Assembly: GCF_001898115.1 (NCBI RefSeq)
Contig: NZ_MKSQ01000019.1
Coordinates: forward strand, 110,711-151,303
DNA: 40,593 nucleotides
Direction of reading: 5' to 3'
From: Allobosea sp. 67-29
GTDB lineage: Bacteria; Pseudomonadota; Alphaproteobacteria; Rhizobiales; Beijerinckiaceae
The notes under the pieces: model-generated
Database searches by the model: none
Told to the model about the DNA's origin: nothing
The model's input: only the letters and a program-made list of their open reading frames with translations
Translations under genes and position numbers: made by a program
Part shown: positions 24,977-33,474 of the stretch, one piece after another
Numbering within the stretch: the first letter of the stretch is position 1
Layout: every line of letters begins with the position of its first letter

Positions 24977-25085
24977 CCGTCACCTGAGCGATAGGTGACG
25001 GCAACAAGAGAAGTCTTCGGCGTGCCTGCCGGTCGAGGCGGCGCGGCAGGAGAAGTGCGCCCGTAACCCGCTCGCAGGAGCGAGC
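24977..25085 (+). promoter_or_regulatory. Three successive hairpins in the tssC-hcp gap
   Basis: Directly after the tssC stop, CCGTCACCT (24977-24985) pairs perfectly with AGGTGACGG (24993-25001) around a seven-base loop. CCTGCCG/CGGCAGG (25025-25031 and 25044-25050) and GCTCGC-AGGA-GCGAGC (25070-25085) follow. None is followed by a T-run. They form a structured leader before hcp that may protect a processed hcp transcript or block exonucleases entering from either side. Confidence 0.5.
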
Positions 25086-25117
25086 ATTCCAGTCGTTCAC
25101 ATTTTTCGGAGGCAATT

Positions 25118-25600
25118 ATGGCCAGTGATTTTCTGCTCGAGATCGACGGCGTCAAAGGCGAAGCGGTCGACAGCAAGATCAAGGACTCGATCGAGGTCCA
25201 GTCCTTCTCCTGGGGCATCAGCAACGCGGGCTCCTTCGCCATGGGCGCCGGCGGCGGCGCCGGCAAGTCGAGCTTCCAGGACGTGCACTTCACCACGCAT
25301 ACCAGCAAGGCCTCGCCGACGATCGCGCTGTTCTGCGCCAACGGAAAGCACATCTCCAAGGCGACCCTGCACGTGCGCAAGCAGGGCGAGGACCAGCAGG
25401 AGTTCTACACGATCACGCTCGAAGACCTGCTCGTGTCGAGCTACGCCTCGGGAGACGCTGCCGGCGGCAACGGCATCCCGACCGACCAGTTCTCGCTGAA
25501 CTACGCCAAGATCAAGTTCGACTACCGGCCGCAGAAGAAGGACGGCACGCTCGATGCCCCGGTTCCGATGAGCTGGGATCTCAAGGCCAACAAGAAGTAA
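25118..25600 (+). CDS. hcp: T6SS tube protein Hcp (TssD)
   Basis: The 160-residue protein forms hexameric rings that stack into the secreted tube and carry small effectors. Family features are MASDFLLEIDGVKGEAVDSK, IEVQSFSWGISNAG, the glycine-rich loop AMGAGGGAGKSSFQDVHFT, and the C-terminal strands YAKIKFDYRPQ. There is no extension, so it is a structural Hcp. The ribosome-binding site GGAGG five bases before ATG is among the strongest in the window, as expected for the most abundant subunit. Strong hairpins flank the gene. Confidence 0.97.
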   Translation: MASDFLLEIDGVKGEAVDSKIKDSIEVQSFSWGISNAGSFAMGAGGGAGKSSFQDVHFTTHTSKASPTIALFCANGKHISKATLHVRKQGEDQQEFYTITLEDLLVSSYASGDAAGGNGIPTDQFSLNYAKIKFDYRPQKKDGTLDAPVPMSWDLKANKK

Positions 25601-25607
25601 GCCAGGC

Positions 25608-25640
25608 CGCGCCGGCTCCGGGACATCCGGGGCCGGCGCG
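25608..25640 (+). terminator. Very stable hairpin directly after hcp
   Basis: CGCGCCGGC (25608-25616) pairs with GCCGGCGCG (25632-25640). The stem continues through a U-G pair and CCGG/CCGG to a five-base loop, about 14 base pairs in all, starting eight bases after the hcp stop. There is no T-run, so it more likely stabilises the hcp 3' end or attenuates rather than fully terminates, because tssE follows immediately. Confidence 0.55.
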
Positions 25641-25663
25641 CCCTGTCCGGCGACCGGAAATCC

Positions 25664-26212
25664 ATGGCCGATCCCGTTTCGAAGAAGCGGCTGCGCCCGC
25701 CCCTGATGTTCGCATTCCGCGAGGCGCATCTGGAGAAGGATGCGAAGGCCGCGCTCGACCTGCGGGGCGAGGGCGGCGAGCGCGTCATCGCGCAACGGCG
25801 CGCGGCGCCGCGCGCCGCGATCACCGAGCCGAAGCTGCGCCGCGAGATCGGGCTCGACCTCGATGCGCTGGTCAATACAATCAACTTCGCCTCGGCCGTC
25901 GACCTGTCCGGCCTGGAGCATGTCCGCCGCTCCATCCTGAACCACGGCTTTCCCGACATGACGCGGCTGTCGATCGACGAGCACCGCGTCGACGTGATCC
26001 GCGAAGACCTCACTGCGGCCCTGATGAGCTACGAGCCGCGCCTGATCCGCAAATCGATCGCGGTCGAGCGGGACGATTCGCTCGACCGCGCCGAGCTGAA
26101 GGTGCGGTTTCTCGTTCGCGCCGATCTCAACTGCGAGCCCCTGAACGTGCCGGTCGAGTTCGTCGCCGATCTCGAACTCGACACCGGCAAGATCGCGATC
26201 AAGGGACGCTGA
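25664..26212 (+). CDS. tssE: T6SS baseplate protein TssE (gp25-like)
   Basis: The 182-residue product resembles phage T4 gp25, which nucleates the sheath on the baseplate. A variable charged N-terminus (about 1-65) is followed by the gp25-like fold with IGLDLDALVNTINF, the conserved HVRRSILNHGFPDMTRL segment, IREDLTAALMSYEPRL, and VRADLNCEPLNVPVEFV. It sits between the hcp hairpin and tssF, whose start lies a few bases beyond the stop. From here to tssH the genes are tightly packed, unlike the gapped tssB-tssC-hcp block. Confidence 0.95.
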   Translation: MADPVSKKRLRPPLMFAFREAHLEKDAKAALDLRGEGGERVIAQRRAAPRAAITEPKLRREIGLDLDALVNTINFASAVDLSGLEHVRRSILNHGFPDMTRLSIDEHRVDVIREDLTAALMSYEPRLIRKSIAVERDDSLDRAELKVRFLVRADLNCEPLNVPVEFVADLELDTGKIAIKGR

Positions 26213-26216
26213 TGCG

Positions 26217-28178
26217 ATGAACCAGGAGTTTCTCGACCTCTACAATCAGGAACTCCGGCTGTTCATGGAACACAGCAAGGAGTTCGCCGAGGAATATCCC
26301 GGCATCGCCGAGCGGTTGGGCGGGCTGGTCGGAGAGCGGATGGACCCGATGGTCGGCGGACTGCTGGAAGGCGCTGCCTTCCTCGCCGCGCGCGTCCAGC
26401 TCAAGCTGAAGCACGAGTTTCCCGAGTTCACCAACAATCTGCTCGAGCAGTTCCTGCCGAACTATCTCGCGCCGACCCCCTCCGCCCTGCTGGCCGGGAT
26501 CACGCCGCTCTATTCCGACCCGGCCCTGCGCGAGGGCGTGCGCATCCCGCGCGGCGCCTATCTCGACGCCAGCTATCTGGAGCGCGAGCGGCGGATCGCC
26601 TGCCGCTACCGGCTGGGACGTTCCGTCACGTTGTGGCCCTTCGAGATCACGGCGGCGGAGTATATTCCGACGCCTGGGACCTTGCAGGCGCTGGGCCTGC
26701 CGATCGGCGGGCGTGCGCTCGCAGGCCTGCGACTGACGCTGACCCATCGGGTGATGGCGGATGCGGAGCAGGAGCCGACACCGGCGCAGGCGCTGAAGAA
26801 TCCGGCGAGCTGGTTCGCCGGCTGCCGGACCAAGGAGCTTCCCGTTCACCTGCTCGGCAACGAGGCGGATGCGGTTGCGCTCTACGAGCAGCTGTTCGCG
26901 AACTGCATCGGCATCCACTTCCGGCATCTCGACGCGTTCGGCGATCCGGTCGTGACCCCCGGCGACGCCTGTCGCCTGGAACAGGTCGGCTTCGACGAGG
27001 ACGAGGCGCTGTTGCCGACGGATACACGGGTGTTCCGCGGTTTCGAGCTCTTGCGCGAGCTCTTCTGGTTTCCGCACAAGTTCATCGGCTTCAAGCTCGC
27101 CGGGCTCGGTGACATCCTGCCGAAGCTCACGGCCAAGACGGTCGAGCTGATCTTCGTCTTCGACGAGATCAATACCCGGCTGCCCGGCGCCGTGCGCAAG
27201 GAGATGTTCGCGCTCTACGCCGCACCGGCGGTCAACCTGTTCGAGAAGTCGGCCGACCGCATCCCGGTGAAGAGCAACCAGCACGAGTTCCACGTCGTGC
27301 CGGACCGGAGCCGCGCGCTTGACTACGAGCCGCACAGCATCCTTTCCGTCCATGCCCACTATGCCGGCGGCCGCGACAAGCAGCCGGTTCACCCGCTCTA
27401 TTCGTCGCCGGAAGGGGCCTCTCCGGTCCATGGGCTGCACTACACGCAGCGGCGGCTGCCGCGGCGGCGGTCCTCGGCGGAGCGCCGCCAGGGCCGGGTC
27501 TCCGACTATACCGGGACCGAGATGTTCATCTCGCTGGTCGAGCCGGCGGGGGTCGACGACAACCACTCCGTTGCCGAATTGAGCGTGCGGGCGCTCTGCT
27601 CCAACCGGCACCTGACCGAACATCTGCCGACCGGCGTGGGCGGCGCCGATTTCCGGCTGATCGACAACGTCTCGCTCGATGTCTCCTGCCTTGCCGGCCC
27701 GACGCCGCCGCGCGAGCCGGTGGTCTCGCAGCTGCGCCTGCGTGCCGAGACGGCCTCGACCGGCGTGGTGACGTGGCGATTGATCAACCTGCTCAGCCTG
27801 AACCAGCTCGGCCTCGTCCAGCGCGGCGCGGGAGGCAACGGCGAGGCCCTGCGCGAATTGCTCTCGCTCTTCGCCGATCTCGCCGACAGCGCCACCGAGC
27901 GTCGCATCCGGGGCATCAAGGAGGTCGACAGCCGCCCGGTCGTCCGCCGCTTCCCGCAACGGGCCGGCACGGGCGCGGCGCGCGGGCTGGAGATCACCGT
28001 GCTGCTCGACGAGAAGGCCTTCGAAGGCTCGGGCGTCTTCCTGCTGGGGGCGGTTCTCGACCGCTTCTTCGCCGAATACGCGGCGATGAACCATTTCGCC
28101 CAGACGGTGATCCGCACGGTCGAACGCGGCGAGGTCATGCGGTTTCCGCCGCGAGCCGGATCGAGGCGCATCCTGTGA
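26217..28178 (+). CDS. tssF: T6SS baseplate protein TssF
   Basis: The 653-residue product is a baseplate wedge component. The N-terminus shows the family pattern: FLDLYNQELRLF, FAEEYPGIAERL, MDPMVGGLLEGAAFLAARV, and EFPEFTNNLLEQFLPNYLAPTPS. Later landmarks include NLFEKSADRIPVKSNQHEFHVVPDR. It acts with TssG in 2:1 wedges recruiting TssK and TssE. It begins four bases after the tssE stop and its TGA overlaps the GTG start of tssG, indicating coupled translation. Confidence 0.96.
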   Translation: MNQEFLDLYNQELRLFMEHSKEFAEEYPGIAERLGGLVGERMDPMVGGLLEGAAFLAARVQLKLKHEFPEFTNNLLEQFLPNYLAPTPSALLAGITPLYSDPALREGVRIPRGAYLDASYLERERRIACRYRLGRSVTLWPFEITAAEYIPTPGTLQALGLPIGGRALAGLRLTLTHRVMADAEQEPTPAQALKNPASWFAGCRTKELPVHLLGNEADAVALYEQLFANCIGIHFRHLDAFGDPVVTPGDACRLEQVGFDEDEALLPTDTRVFRGFELLRELFWFPHKFIGFKLAGLGDILPKLTAKTVELIFVFDEINTRLPGAVRKEMFALYAAPAVNLFEKSADRIPVKSNQHEFHVVPDRSRALDYEPHSILSVHAHYAGGRDKQPVHPLYSSPEGASPVHGLHYTQRRLPRRRSSAERRQGRVSDYTGTEMFISLVEPAGVDDNHSVAELSVRALCSNRHLTEHLPTGVGGADFRLIDNVSLDVSCLAGPTPPREPVVSQLRLRAETASTGVVTWRLINLLSLNQLGLVQRGAGGNGEALRELLSLFADLADSATERRIRGIKEVDSRPVVRRFPQRAGTGAARGLEITVLLDEKAFEGSGVFLLGAVLDRFFAEYAAMNHFAQTVIRTVERGEVMRFPPRAGSRRIL

Positions 28179-29233
28179 GCGAGGAAGCCGCACGCTCCAC
28201 GGAAAAGGCCGCGAGCTACCAGGCGCAGCTCGAAGCCGAGCCGTGGCGCTTCGACTTCTACGCCGTGCTGCGCCGGCTGGAGCGCAGCTTCCCGGAACGC
28301 GGGCGCATCGGCGCTGTCGCGTCGCGGCAGGAGGAATATGTCGCGCTGGGCGAGCAGGCCTTCCTCGACTTCCCGGCCTCGACGATCGCCGCGGCGGACC
28401 GCGATGCGCAGGGACGGCTCAGGCTCTTCGTGAAGTTCCTCGGCCTGCTCGGCCCGCAAGGCGCGCTGCCGCTGGCGACGACCGAGGAGAGCTATCAATG
28501 GCAGATCGCGCGGGACGACGCGTTCCCGCGATTCCTCGACATCTTCAACCACCGCTTCCTGCAGCTCTTCTACCGCGCCTGGGCCGATTCCCGGCCGATC
28601 GCCCAGCACGACCGGCCGGATCTCGACCGCTTCGCCGCCTATATCGGCAGCATGATCGGGGTGGGCTCGAAGCCCTATCTCGATCGTGACAGCGTGCCCG
28701 ATGCCGAGAAGCTCGCCCATGCCGGGCTGATCGGCGCCCAGGCGAAATCGGCCTCGCGGCTGCAGCGCTTCCTGGCGGGGCTGTTCAAGGCTCACGTCGA
28801 GATCGAGCAGTTCGTCGGCATGCGCCTCACCTTCGATCCGGCGGACCGGACGCAGCTCGGCGCAGGGCATTGCACGCTCGGCGCAGACGCGCTGCTCGGC
28901 GCCAGCGTCTACAGCGTCGAGGACAAGTTCCGCGTGAAGATCGTGGCGCGCGACCTTGCCGAGTTCGAGCGCTTCCTGCCCGAGGGAGACCGCTGCGAAC
29001 CTCTGGCGGATGCCGTCTTCCTGCATCTCGGTGAGCAGTTCGAATGGGATGTCGAGCTCGCGCTGCCGGTTGGCGAGGTCAAGCCGATGCGGCTCGGCCA
29101 GTCGGGGCAGCTCGGCTGGACCAGCTGGATGGCGCCGAACTGGACCATCGAGGAGGGCGCCCTGCGCCGCGACGCCCGTTTCCATCCCGCCGAGCGCATG
29201 CGCCTGAAACGCAGCCGCGCCGGCCAAAACTGA
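28175..29233 (+). CDS. tssG: T6SS baseplate protein TssG
   Basis: The 352-residue partner of TssF starts with GTG overlapping the tssF stop (GTGA). The overlap and the conserved N-terminal block WRFDFYAVLRRLERSFPE shortly downstream support this start; a longer upstream opening would run back into tssF. Other family features are FLGLLGPQGALPLATTEE, FLDIFNHRFLQLFYRAW and SRLQRFLAGLF. The C-terminus ends in an Arg-rich tail. tssH follows after 17 bases. Confidence 0.95.
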   Translation: MSEEAARSTEKAASYQAQLEAEPWRFDFYAVLRRLERSFPERGRIGAVASRQEEYVALGEQAFLDFPASTIAAADRDAQGRLRLFVKFLGLLGPQGALPLATTEESYQWQIARDDAFPRFLDIFNHRFLQLFYRAWADSRPIAQHDRPDLDRFAAYIGSMIGVGSKPYLDRDSVPDAEKLAHAGLIGAQAKSASRLQRFLAGLFKAHVEIEQFVGMRLTFDPADRTQLGAGHCTLGADALLGASVYSVEDKFRVKIVARDLAEFERFLPEGDRCEPLADAVFLHLGEQFEWDVELALPVGEVKPMRLGQSGQLGWTSWMAPNWTIEEGALRRDARFHPAERMRLKRSRAGQN

Positions 29234-29250
29234 CACCGAAGGGGACGACC

Positions 29251-31983
29251 ATGGCCGATATCAGCCTCGAAGCCGTCACAGGCAAACTCAACCGCATCGG
29301 CTACGACACTTTTCTGCAGGCTCTCCGGCAGGCCAAGGGCGCCGGCAATCGCAATGTCGAGCTGGCGCATTGGCTGCTGCAGATCCTGCAGGGCAGCAGT
29401 AACGATCTGACCTTGACCGCCGATCACTACAAGCTCGACCGCGCCAAGCTGCTGATGGAGCTCGGCAGCGTGGTCGAGGGCTTTCGTCGCAACGAGACGG
29501 AGATGCCCGGCATCGCCAACGGTATCGTCGATATCCTAGACCGCGGCTGGCATTACGCGACGCTGTTCTTCGGCGAGACGCAGATCCGGACCGGGCACCT
29601 GCTGGTGGCGGCGCTGAAGTCGAACGATCTGCGCCGGGTGCTGACGGGCCTGTCAAAGGAATTCGCCAAGATCCCCGTCGAGGAGCTTGCGGCCGGCTAC
29701 GGCAAGATCTGGGAGGGCTCGCAGGAGGAGAACCTGCGGCCGATGGACGGTTCGGGGCTGCGCGCCGCCGGTACGCCGGGCGCGGACGCCGCCGAGGGGC
29801 CGAAGGGCACGACCGCGCTCGACCGCTTCTCGCAGGACCTCACCGCCAAGGCGCGCGAGGGTGGCATGGACCCGATCCTGGGACGCGACGACGAGATCCG
29901 CCAGGTCATCGATGTGCTGATGCGGCGGCGCCAGAACAACCCGATCCTCACCGGCGAGGCCGGCGTCGGCAAGACCGCGATCGCCGAGGGCTTCGCCCAG
30001 CGCGTCGCGGCCGGCGACGTGCCGCCGCCGCTCAAGGGCGTGAAGGTCTGCGCGCTCGATATCGGCCTGATGCAGGCCGGCGCCTCGATGAAGGGCGAGT
30101 TCGAGCAGCGCTTGCGCTCTGTGATCGACGAGGTGCAGTCCTCGCCGACGCCGGTGATCCTGTTCATCGACGAGGCGCATACGCTGATCGGCGCCGGCGG
30201 GCAGGCCGGCACGGGCGATGCCGCGAACCTGCTGAAGCCTGCTCTGGCGCGCGGCACACTCCGAACGATCGCGGCGACGACATGGTCGGAATATCGCCAG
30301 TATTTCGAGAAGGACCCGGCGCTGACCCGGCGCTTCCAGCCGGTGCAGGTCGACGAGCCGGACGTCGCGCGCTGCTGCACCATGCTGCGCGGGCTGATCG
30401 GCCCGATGGAGAAGCATCACAAGGTGCGCATATCCGATGCGGCGATCGTCGCGGCGGTCTCGCTGTCCCACCGCTACATTCCGGCTCGTCAGCTACCCGA
30501 CAAGGCGGTGAGCCTGCTCGACACGGCTTGCGCCCGCGTGGCGATCAGCCAGAGCGCGACGCCGGCGGCGATCGAGGATGCGCGCGTCGCCATCGCCTCG
30601 CTGGAGCAGGAGAAGGCCGCCCTGACCTCGGATGCCGATCTCGGCACCGACAGCGCCAAGCGGCTGGAGGAGATCGCGGGCGAGATCGCGGCGAAGCAGG
30701 ACAAGCTGACGGCGCTCGAAGCCGCCTGGGCGAGCGAGCTCGCCATCGTCGAGGAGATCAAGGCGCTGCGGGCCAAGCTCGGCGAGAAGGCGCCGGGCGG
30801 CGAGGCGAAGACCGAGGCAGCCAAACCGGCCGCCGAGGGCCAGGCGGAGGAAGCCGCTCCGGCGGAGGCGGAAGTGCCGCTCGCCACGGCCGATCCCGAA
30901 GACTCGCGCGCCGCGCTCAACGCCAAATTCGCCGCGCTCAGCGAGATCGATCCGGCCAACCGGATGATCTATGCCCATGTCGACGAGCAGTCGGTCGCCT
31001 CGGTCGTCTCGGACTGGACCGGCATCCCGGTCGGCCGGATGGTCAAGGACGAGATCGAGACCGTGCTCAATCTCGCGGAGACGCTGAACAAGCGCGTCGT
31101 CGGGCAGGGCCACGGCATCGGCATGATCGCCAAGCGGATCGAGACCAACCGCGCCCGGCTCGACAACCCCAACAAGCCGATCGGCGTGTTCATGCTCTGC
31201 GGCCCTTCCGGCGTCGGCAAGACCGAGACGGCGCTGGCGCTGGCTGAAGCTCTCTACGGCGGCGAGCAGAACGTCATCACCATCAATATGAGCGAGTTCC
31301 AGGAGGCGCATACCGTCTCGACGCTGAAGGGCGCGCCTCCCGGCTATGTCGGTTATGGCGAGGGCGGGCGGCTGACGGAGGCTGTCAGGCGCAAGCCCTA
31401 TTCGGTGGTGTTGCTGGACGAGGTCGAGAAGGCGCATCCCGACGTGCACGAGCTGTTCTTCCAGGTCTTCGACAAGGGCCAGATGGAGGACGGCACCGGC
31501 CGGCGCATCGACTTCAAGAACACGCTGATCATCCTGACCTCGAATGTCGGCACCGACGAGATCATGAACATGTCCGCCAACGGCGCGGCCAAGCCCGATC
31601 CCGAGGCGATGGCGGTGTCGCTCAGGCCGGCGCTGCTCAAGGTCTTCCCGCCGGCGCTGATCGGGCGGCTCGTGACGATTCCGTATTATCCTCTGTCCTC
31701 GGACATGCTGGCCGGGATCGTCAGGCTCCAGCTCGGGCGCATCGGCAAGCGGCTCAGCGAGAACCACAAGGCCGCCTTCGTCTATGACGACGCGGTGGTC
31801 GAGCACATCGTCGGCCAGTGCAACGACCCGGATTCGGGCGGACGCATGATCGACAACATCATCACCAACTCGATGCTGCCGGCGCTCTCGCGCGCGATCC
31901 TGAACCTGCAGCTCGAGAAGAAGCCGCTGACCGAGGCTGCGGTGACCGTCGAGGACGGCAGCTTCGCCTATCGCGTGGCGTGA
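29251..31983 (+). CDS. tssH: T6SS sheath-recycling AAA+ ATPase TssH (ClpV)
   Basis: The 910-residue unfoldase disassembles contracted TssB/TssC sheaths. The N-domain (about 1-160) is followed by AAA1 with Walker A GEAGVGKT at 235-242 and Walker B LFIDEAH at 304-310. A middle region has an Ala/Glu-rich insert at about 511-545. AAA2 has Walker A GPSGVGKT at 651-658, the pore-loop-type motif GAPPGYVGYGEGG, and LLDEVEKAH as Walker B. The ATG follows AAGGGG. All catalytic motifs are intact, so the machine should be able to fire repeatedly. The cargo-like gene comes 135 bases downstream. Confidence 0.97.
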   Translation: MADISLEAVTGKLNRIGYDTFLQALRQAKGAGNRNVELAHWLLQILQGSSNDLTLTADHYKLDRAKLLMELGSVVEGFRRNETEMPGIANGIVDILDRGWHYATLFFGETQIRTGHLLVAALKSNDLRRVLTGLSKEFAKIPVEELAAGYGKIWEGSQEENLRPMDGSGLRAAGTPGADAAEGPKGTTALDRFSQDLTAKAREGGMDPILGRDDEIRQVIDVLMRRRQNNPILTGEAGVGKTAIAEGFAQRVAAGDVPPPLKGVKVCALDIGLMQAGASMKGEFEQRLRSVIDEVQSSPTPVILFIDEAHTLIGAGGQAGTGDAANLLKPALARGTLRTIAATTWSEYRQYFEKDPALTRRFQPVQVDEPDVARCCTMLRGLIGPMEKHHKVRISDAAIVAAVSLSHRYIPARQLPDKAVSLLDTACARVAISQSATPAAIEDARVAIASLEQEKAALTSDADLGTDSAKRLEEIAGEIAAKQDKLTALEAAWASELAIVEEIKALRAKLGEKAPGGEAKTEAAKPAAEGQAEEAAPAEAEVPLATADPEDSRAALNAKFAALSEIDPANRMIYAHVDEQSVASVVSDWTGIPVGRMVKDEIETVLNLAETLNKRVVGQGHGIGMIAKRIETNRARLDNPNKPIGVFMLCGPSGVGKTETALALAEALYGGEQNVITINMSEFQEAHTVSTLKGAPPGYVGYGEGGRLTEAVRRKPYSVVLLDEVEKAHPDVHELFFQVFDKGQMEDGTGRRIDFKNTLIILTSNVGTDEIMNMSANGAAKPDPEAMAVSLRPALLKVFPPALIGRLVTIPYYPLSSDMLAGIVRLQLGRIGKRLSENHKAAFVYDDAVVEHIVGQCNDPDSGGRMIDNIITNSMLPALSRAILNLQLEKKPLTEAAVTVEDGSFAYRVA

Positions 31984-31996
31984 ACCTGCGGCGGCC

Positions 31997-32015
31997 CCGC
32001 TGCGACCAACAGCGG
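31997..32015 (+). promoter_or_regulatory. Hairpin between tssH and the candidate effector
   Basis: CCGCTG pairs with CAGCGG around a seven-base loop, 13 bases after the tssH stop, with no T-run. It echoes the hairpins earlier in the operon but is weaker. Confidence 0.3.
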
Positions 32016-32118
32016 CCGGCTGCATCCCGCACCGCCGTCGGGGCGGCGCGGGCCGGTCGCATTTCGCCGAGGCATCGGTGCGCGGGAGAGTTTCGTCCGC
32101 GCCCGAGGTGCCGGCTGC

Positions 32119-33399
32119 ATGGAGACGCCCGTGGCCCTGTCCGAATATGCCGACTGGTGGGACAAGCAGAAGCGCGAGACCGAGAAGATCCTGACCGAAT
32201 GGGTGCAGGACAATCCGCAGTGGTGGGCCGTGACGGTCGCGACCGGGGTCCAGACCTCGATGGAGCTAGGTGCCGGCTTCGTCGACGTGCTGCGCTTCGG
32301 CGAGGGCATGGCACAGGGCGGCGTCAAGGGCTTCGGCAAGGACGCGCTGCGCCTGCTCGCCATTCTCGGCCCGCTCGGGAAGGCCGGCGGAATGCTGTCC
32401 CGCTTCGCGCATCTTCGGCAGATCCGGCTTGCGGTCCAGGTCGAGGGCGTCAACGGCCCCTGCACCTTCCAGGCCGTCAACAATGCGATGTCGATCCTGC
32501 GCGGCAAGAACTACTTCATCACCGTGAAGGACATGGCCAAGGCGGTCGGCAAGCCGCTGAGCTCGATCGGCACGGATTCCTCGGGGCTGCGCAATCTGGG
32601 AGCCCATGTCCATGAGGTGCTCGACTTCCTGATTTCGCAGGGCGTCAAGATCAAGCGGTTCGCCAACCCGCGCTCGGTGGACGAGGTCGTCCGGCTGGCC
32701 CAGGGCGAGAACGGCGTGACGATCTTCGCGATCCGCTGCACGACGACGCGCGGCGAAGTGATCGAGCACAGCGTCATCGCGGCGCGCGACGCGCTCGGCC
32801 GGATGCGCTTCGCCGATTATGGCGGGCGCTTCCAGGCGACGCTCGAAGGCCTGGTGAACTCCTTGGGTTATGGCGCGGTGGATTCGGCCGGAATCAGCCT
32901 GATGCGCGGTCAGGCGGTCGGCGCGGTGGACGGAATGGCGTTCACCAGCGTGCTGGAGCAGGGGCTATCGCTGCTGAAGGGCGTCGCCGTCGTCATCGAA
33001 GGCGTCACCGCCATCGAGACCGCCGACGGCATCGAGCTGGCTGCCCCGGTGGTGGTCGCCGCGACCTCGGCGCCGACGAAGCAGGACCCGGCCCCTGCGG
33101 AGATCGTCAAGGGCAGCTTCGCCGCCTTCAAGGAGCGCCGGAACGGCAGGCCCGTGATCCGCATGCCGGAGGTCGTCATCAAGGCCGGCGAGAAGAGCGC
33201 TCCCCGGCCCGACTATCTCACCGGGGTGCAGTTCCGGTTGAACGCGCTGGGGTTCGGGGCCGGCCGCGTCGACGGCATCAACGGACCGAAGACGACCCGT
33301 GCGGTGAAGCTCTTCCAGAAGAGCTATCCGCCGCTCAAGGTCGACGGCATTCCAGGGCCGAGGACCCAGGAAAAGCTGGTCGAGATCTGCGGCTTCTGA
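32119..33399 (+). CDS. Candidate T6SS effector: papain-like Cys-His-Asp domain plus peptidoglycan-binding domain
   Basis: The 426-residue product has no Sec signal. Its N-terminus (about 1-95) is Trp-rich and then glycine-rich and amphipathic (ELGAGFVDVLRFGEGMAQGG). A central domain (about 100-260) begins with NGPCTFQAVNNAMSIL, where Cys115 sits at the start of a helix. It later has EHSVIAARDALGRMRFADYG, giving His217 and Asp233. Order and spacing fit a papain-like (C39 or toxin-type) Cys-His-Asp triad. The C-terminus (about 366-426) is a PG_binding_1-type domain with VDGINGPKTTRAVKLFQ and VDGIPGPRTQEKL. It is the last gene of the plus-strand T6SS arm, with GAGGT eight bases before its ATG. 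Function is inferred: a secreted hydrolase, transglutaminase or deamidase acting in the periplasm or on a host. No immunity gene follows; glpD converges. Confidence 0.65.
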   Translation: METPVALSEYADWWDKQKRETEKILTEWVQDNPQWWAVTVATGVQTSMELGAGFVDVLRFGEGMAQGGVKGFGKDALRLLAILGPLGKAGGMLSRFAHLRQIRLAVQVEGVNGPCTFQAVNNAMSILRGKNYFITVKDMAKAVGKPLSSIGTDSSGLRNLGAHVHEVLDFLISQGVKIKRFANPRSVDEVVRLAQGENGVTIFAIRCTTTRGEVIEHSVIAARDALGRMRFADYGGRFQATLEGLVNSLGYGAVDSAGISLMRGQAVGAVDGMAFTSVLEQGLSLLKGVAVVIEGVTAIETADGIELAAPVVVAATSAPTKQDPAPAEIVKGSFAAFKERRNGRPVIRMPEVVIKAGEKSAPRPDYLTGVQFRLNALGFGAGRVDGINGPKTTRAVKLFQKSYPPLKVDGIPGPRTQEKLVEICGF

Positions 33400-33422
33400 G
33401 ATCCCGGCTTGGAAGACGGCTT

Positions 33423-33438
33423 GCGGAATTGATTCCGC
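33423..33438. terminator. Terminator-like hairpin at the end of the T6SS locus
   Basis: GCGGAA-TTGA-TTCCGC is a perfect 6-base-pair stem followed by TTT, with outer CGGC/GCCG pairing possible. It lies in the 75-base gap where the effector gene and glpD converge and could end transcription from both sides. Confidence 0.55.
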
Positions 33439-33474
33439 TTTGCCGCGCAACCCTTTGACAAGGCAGGAAAAGGC

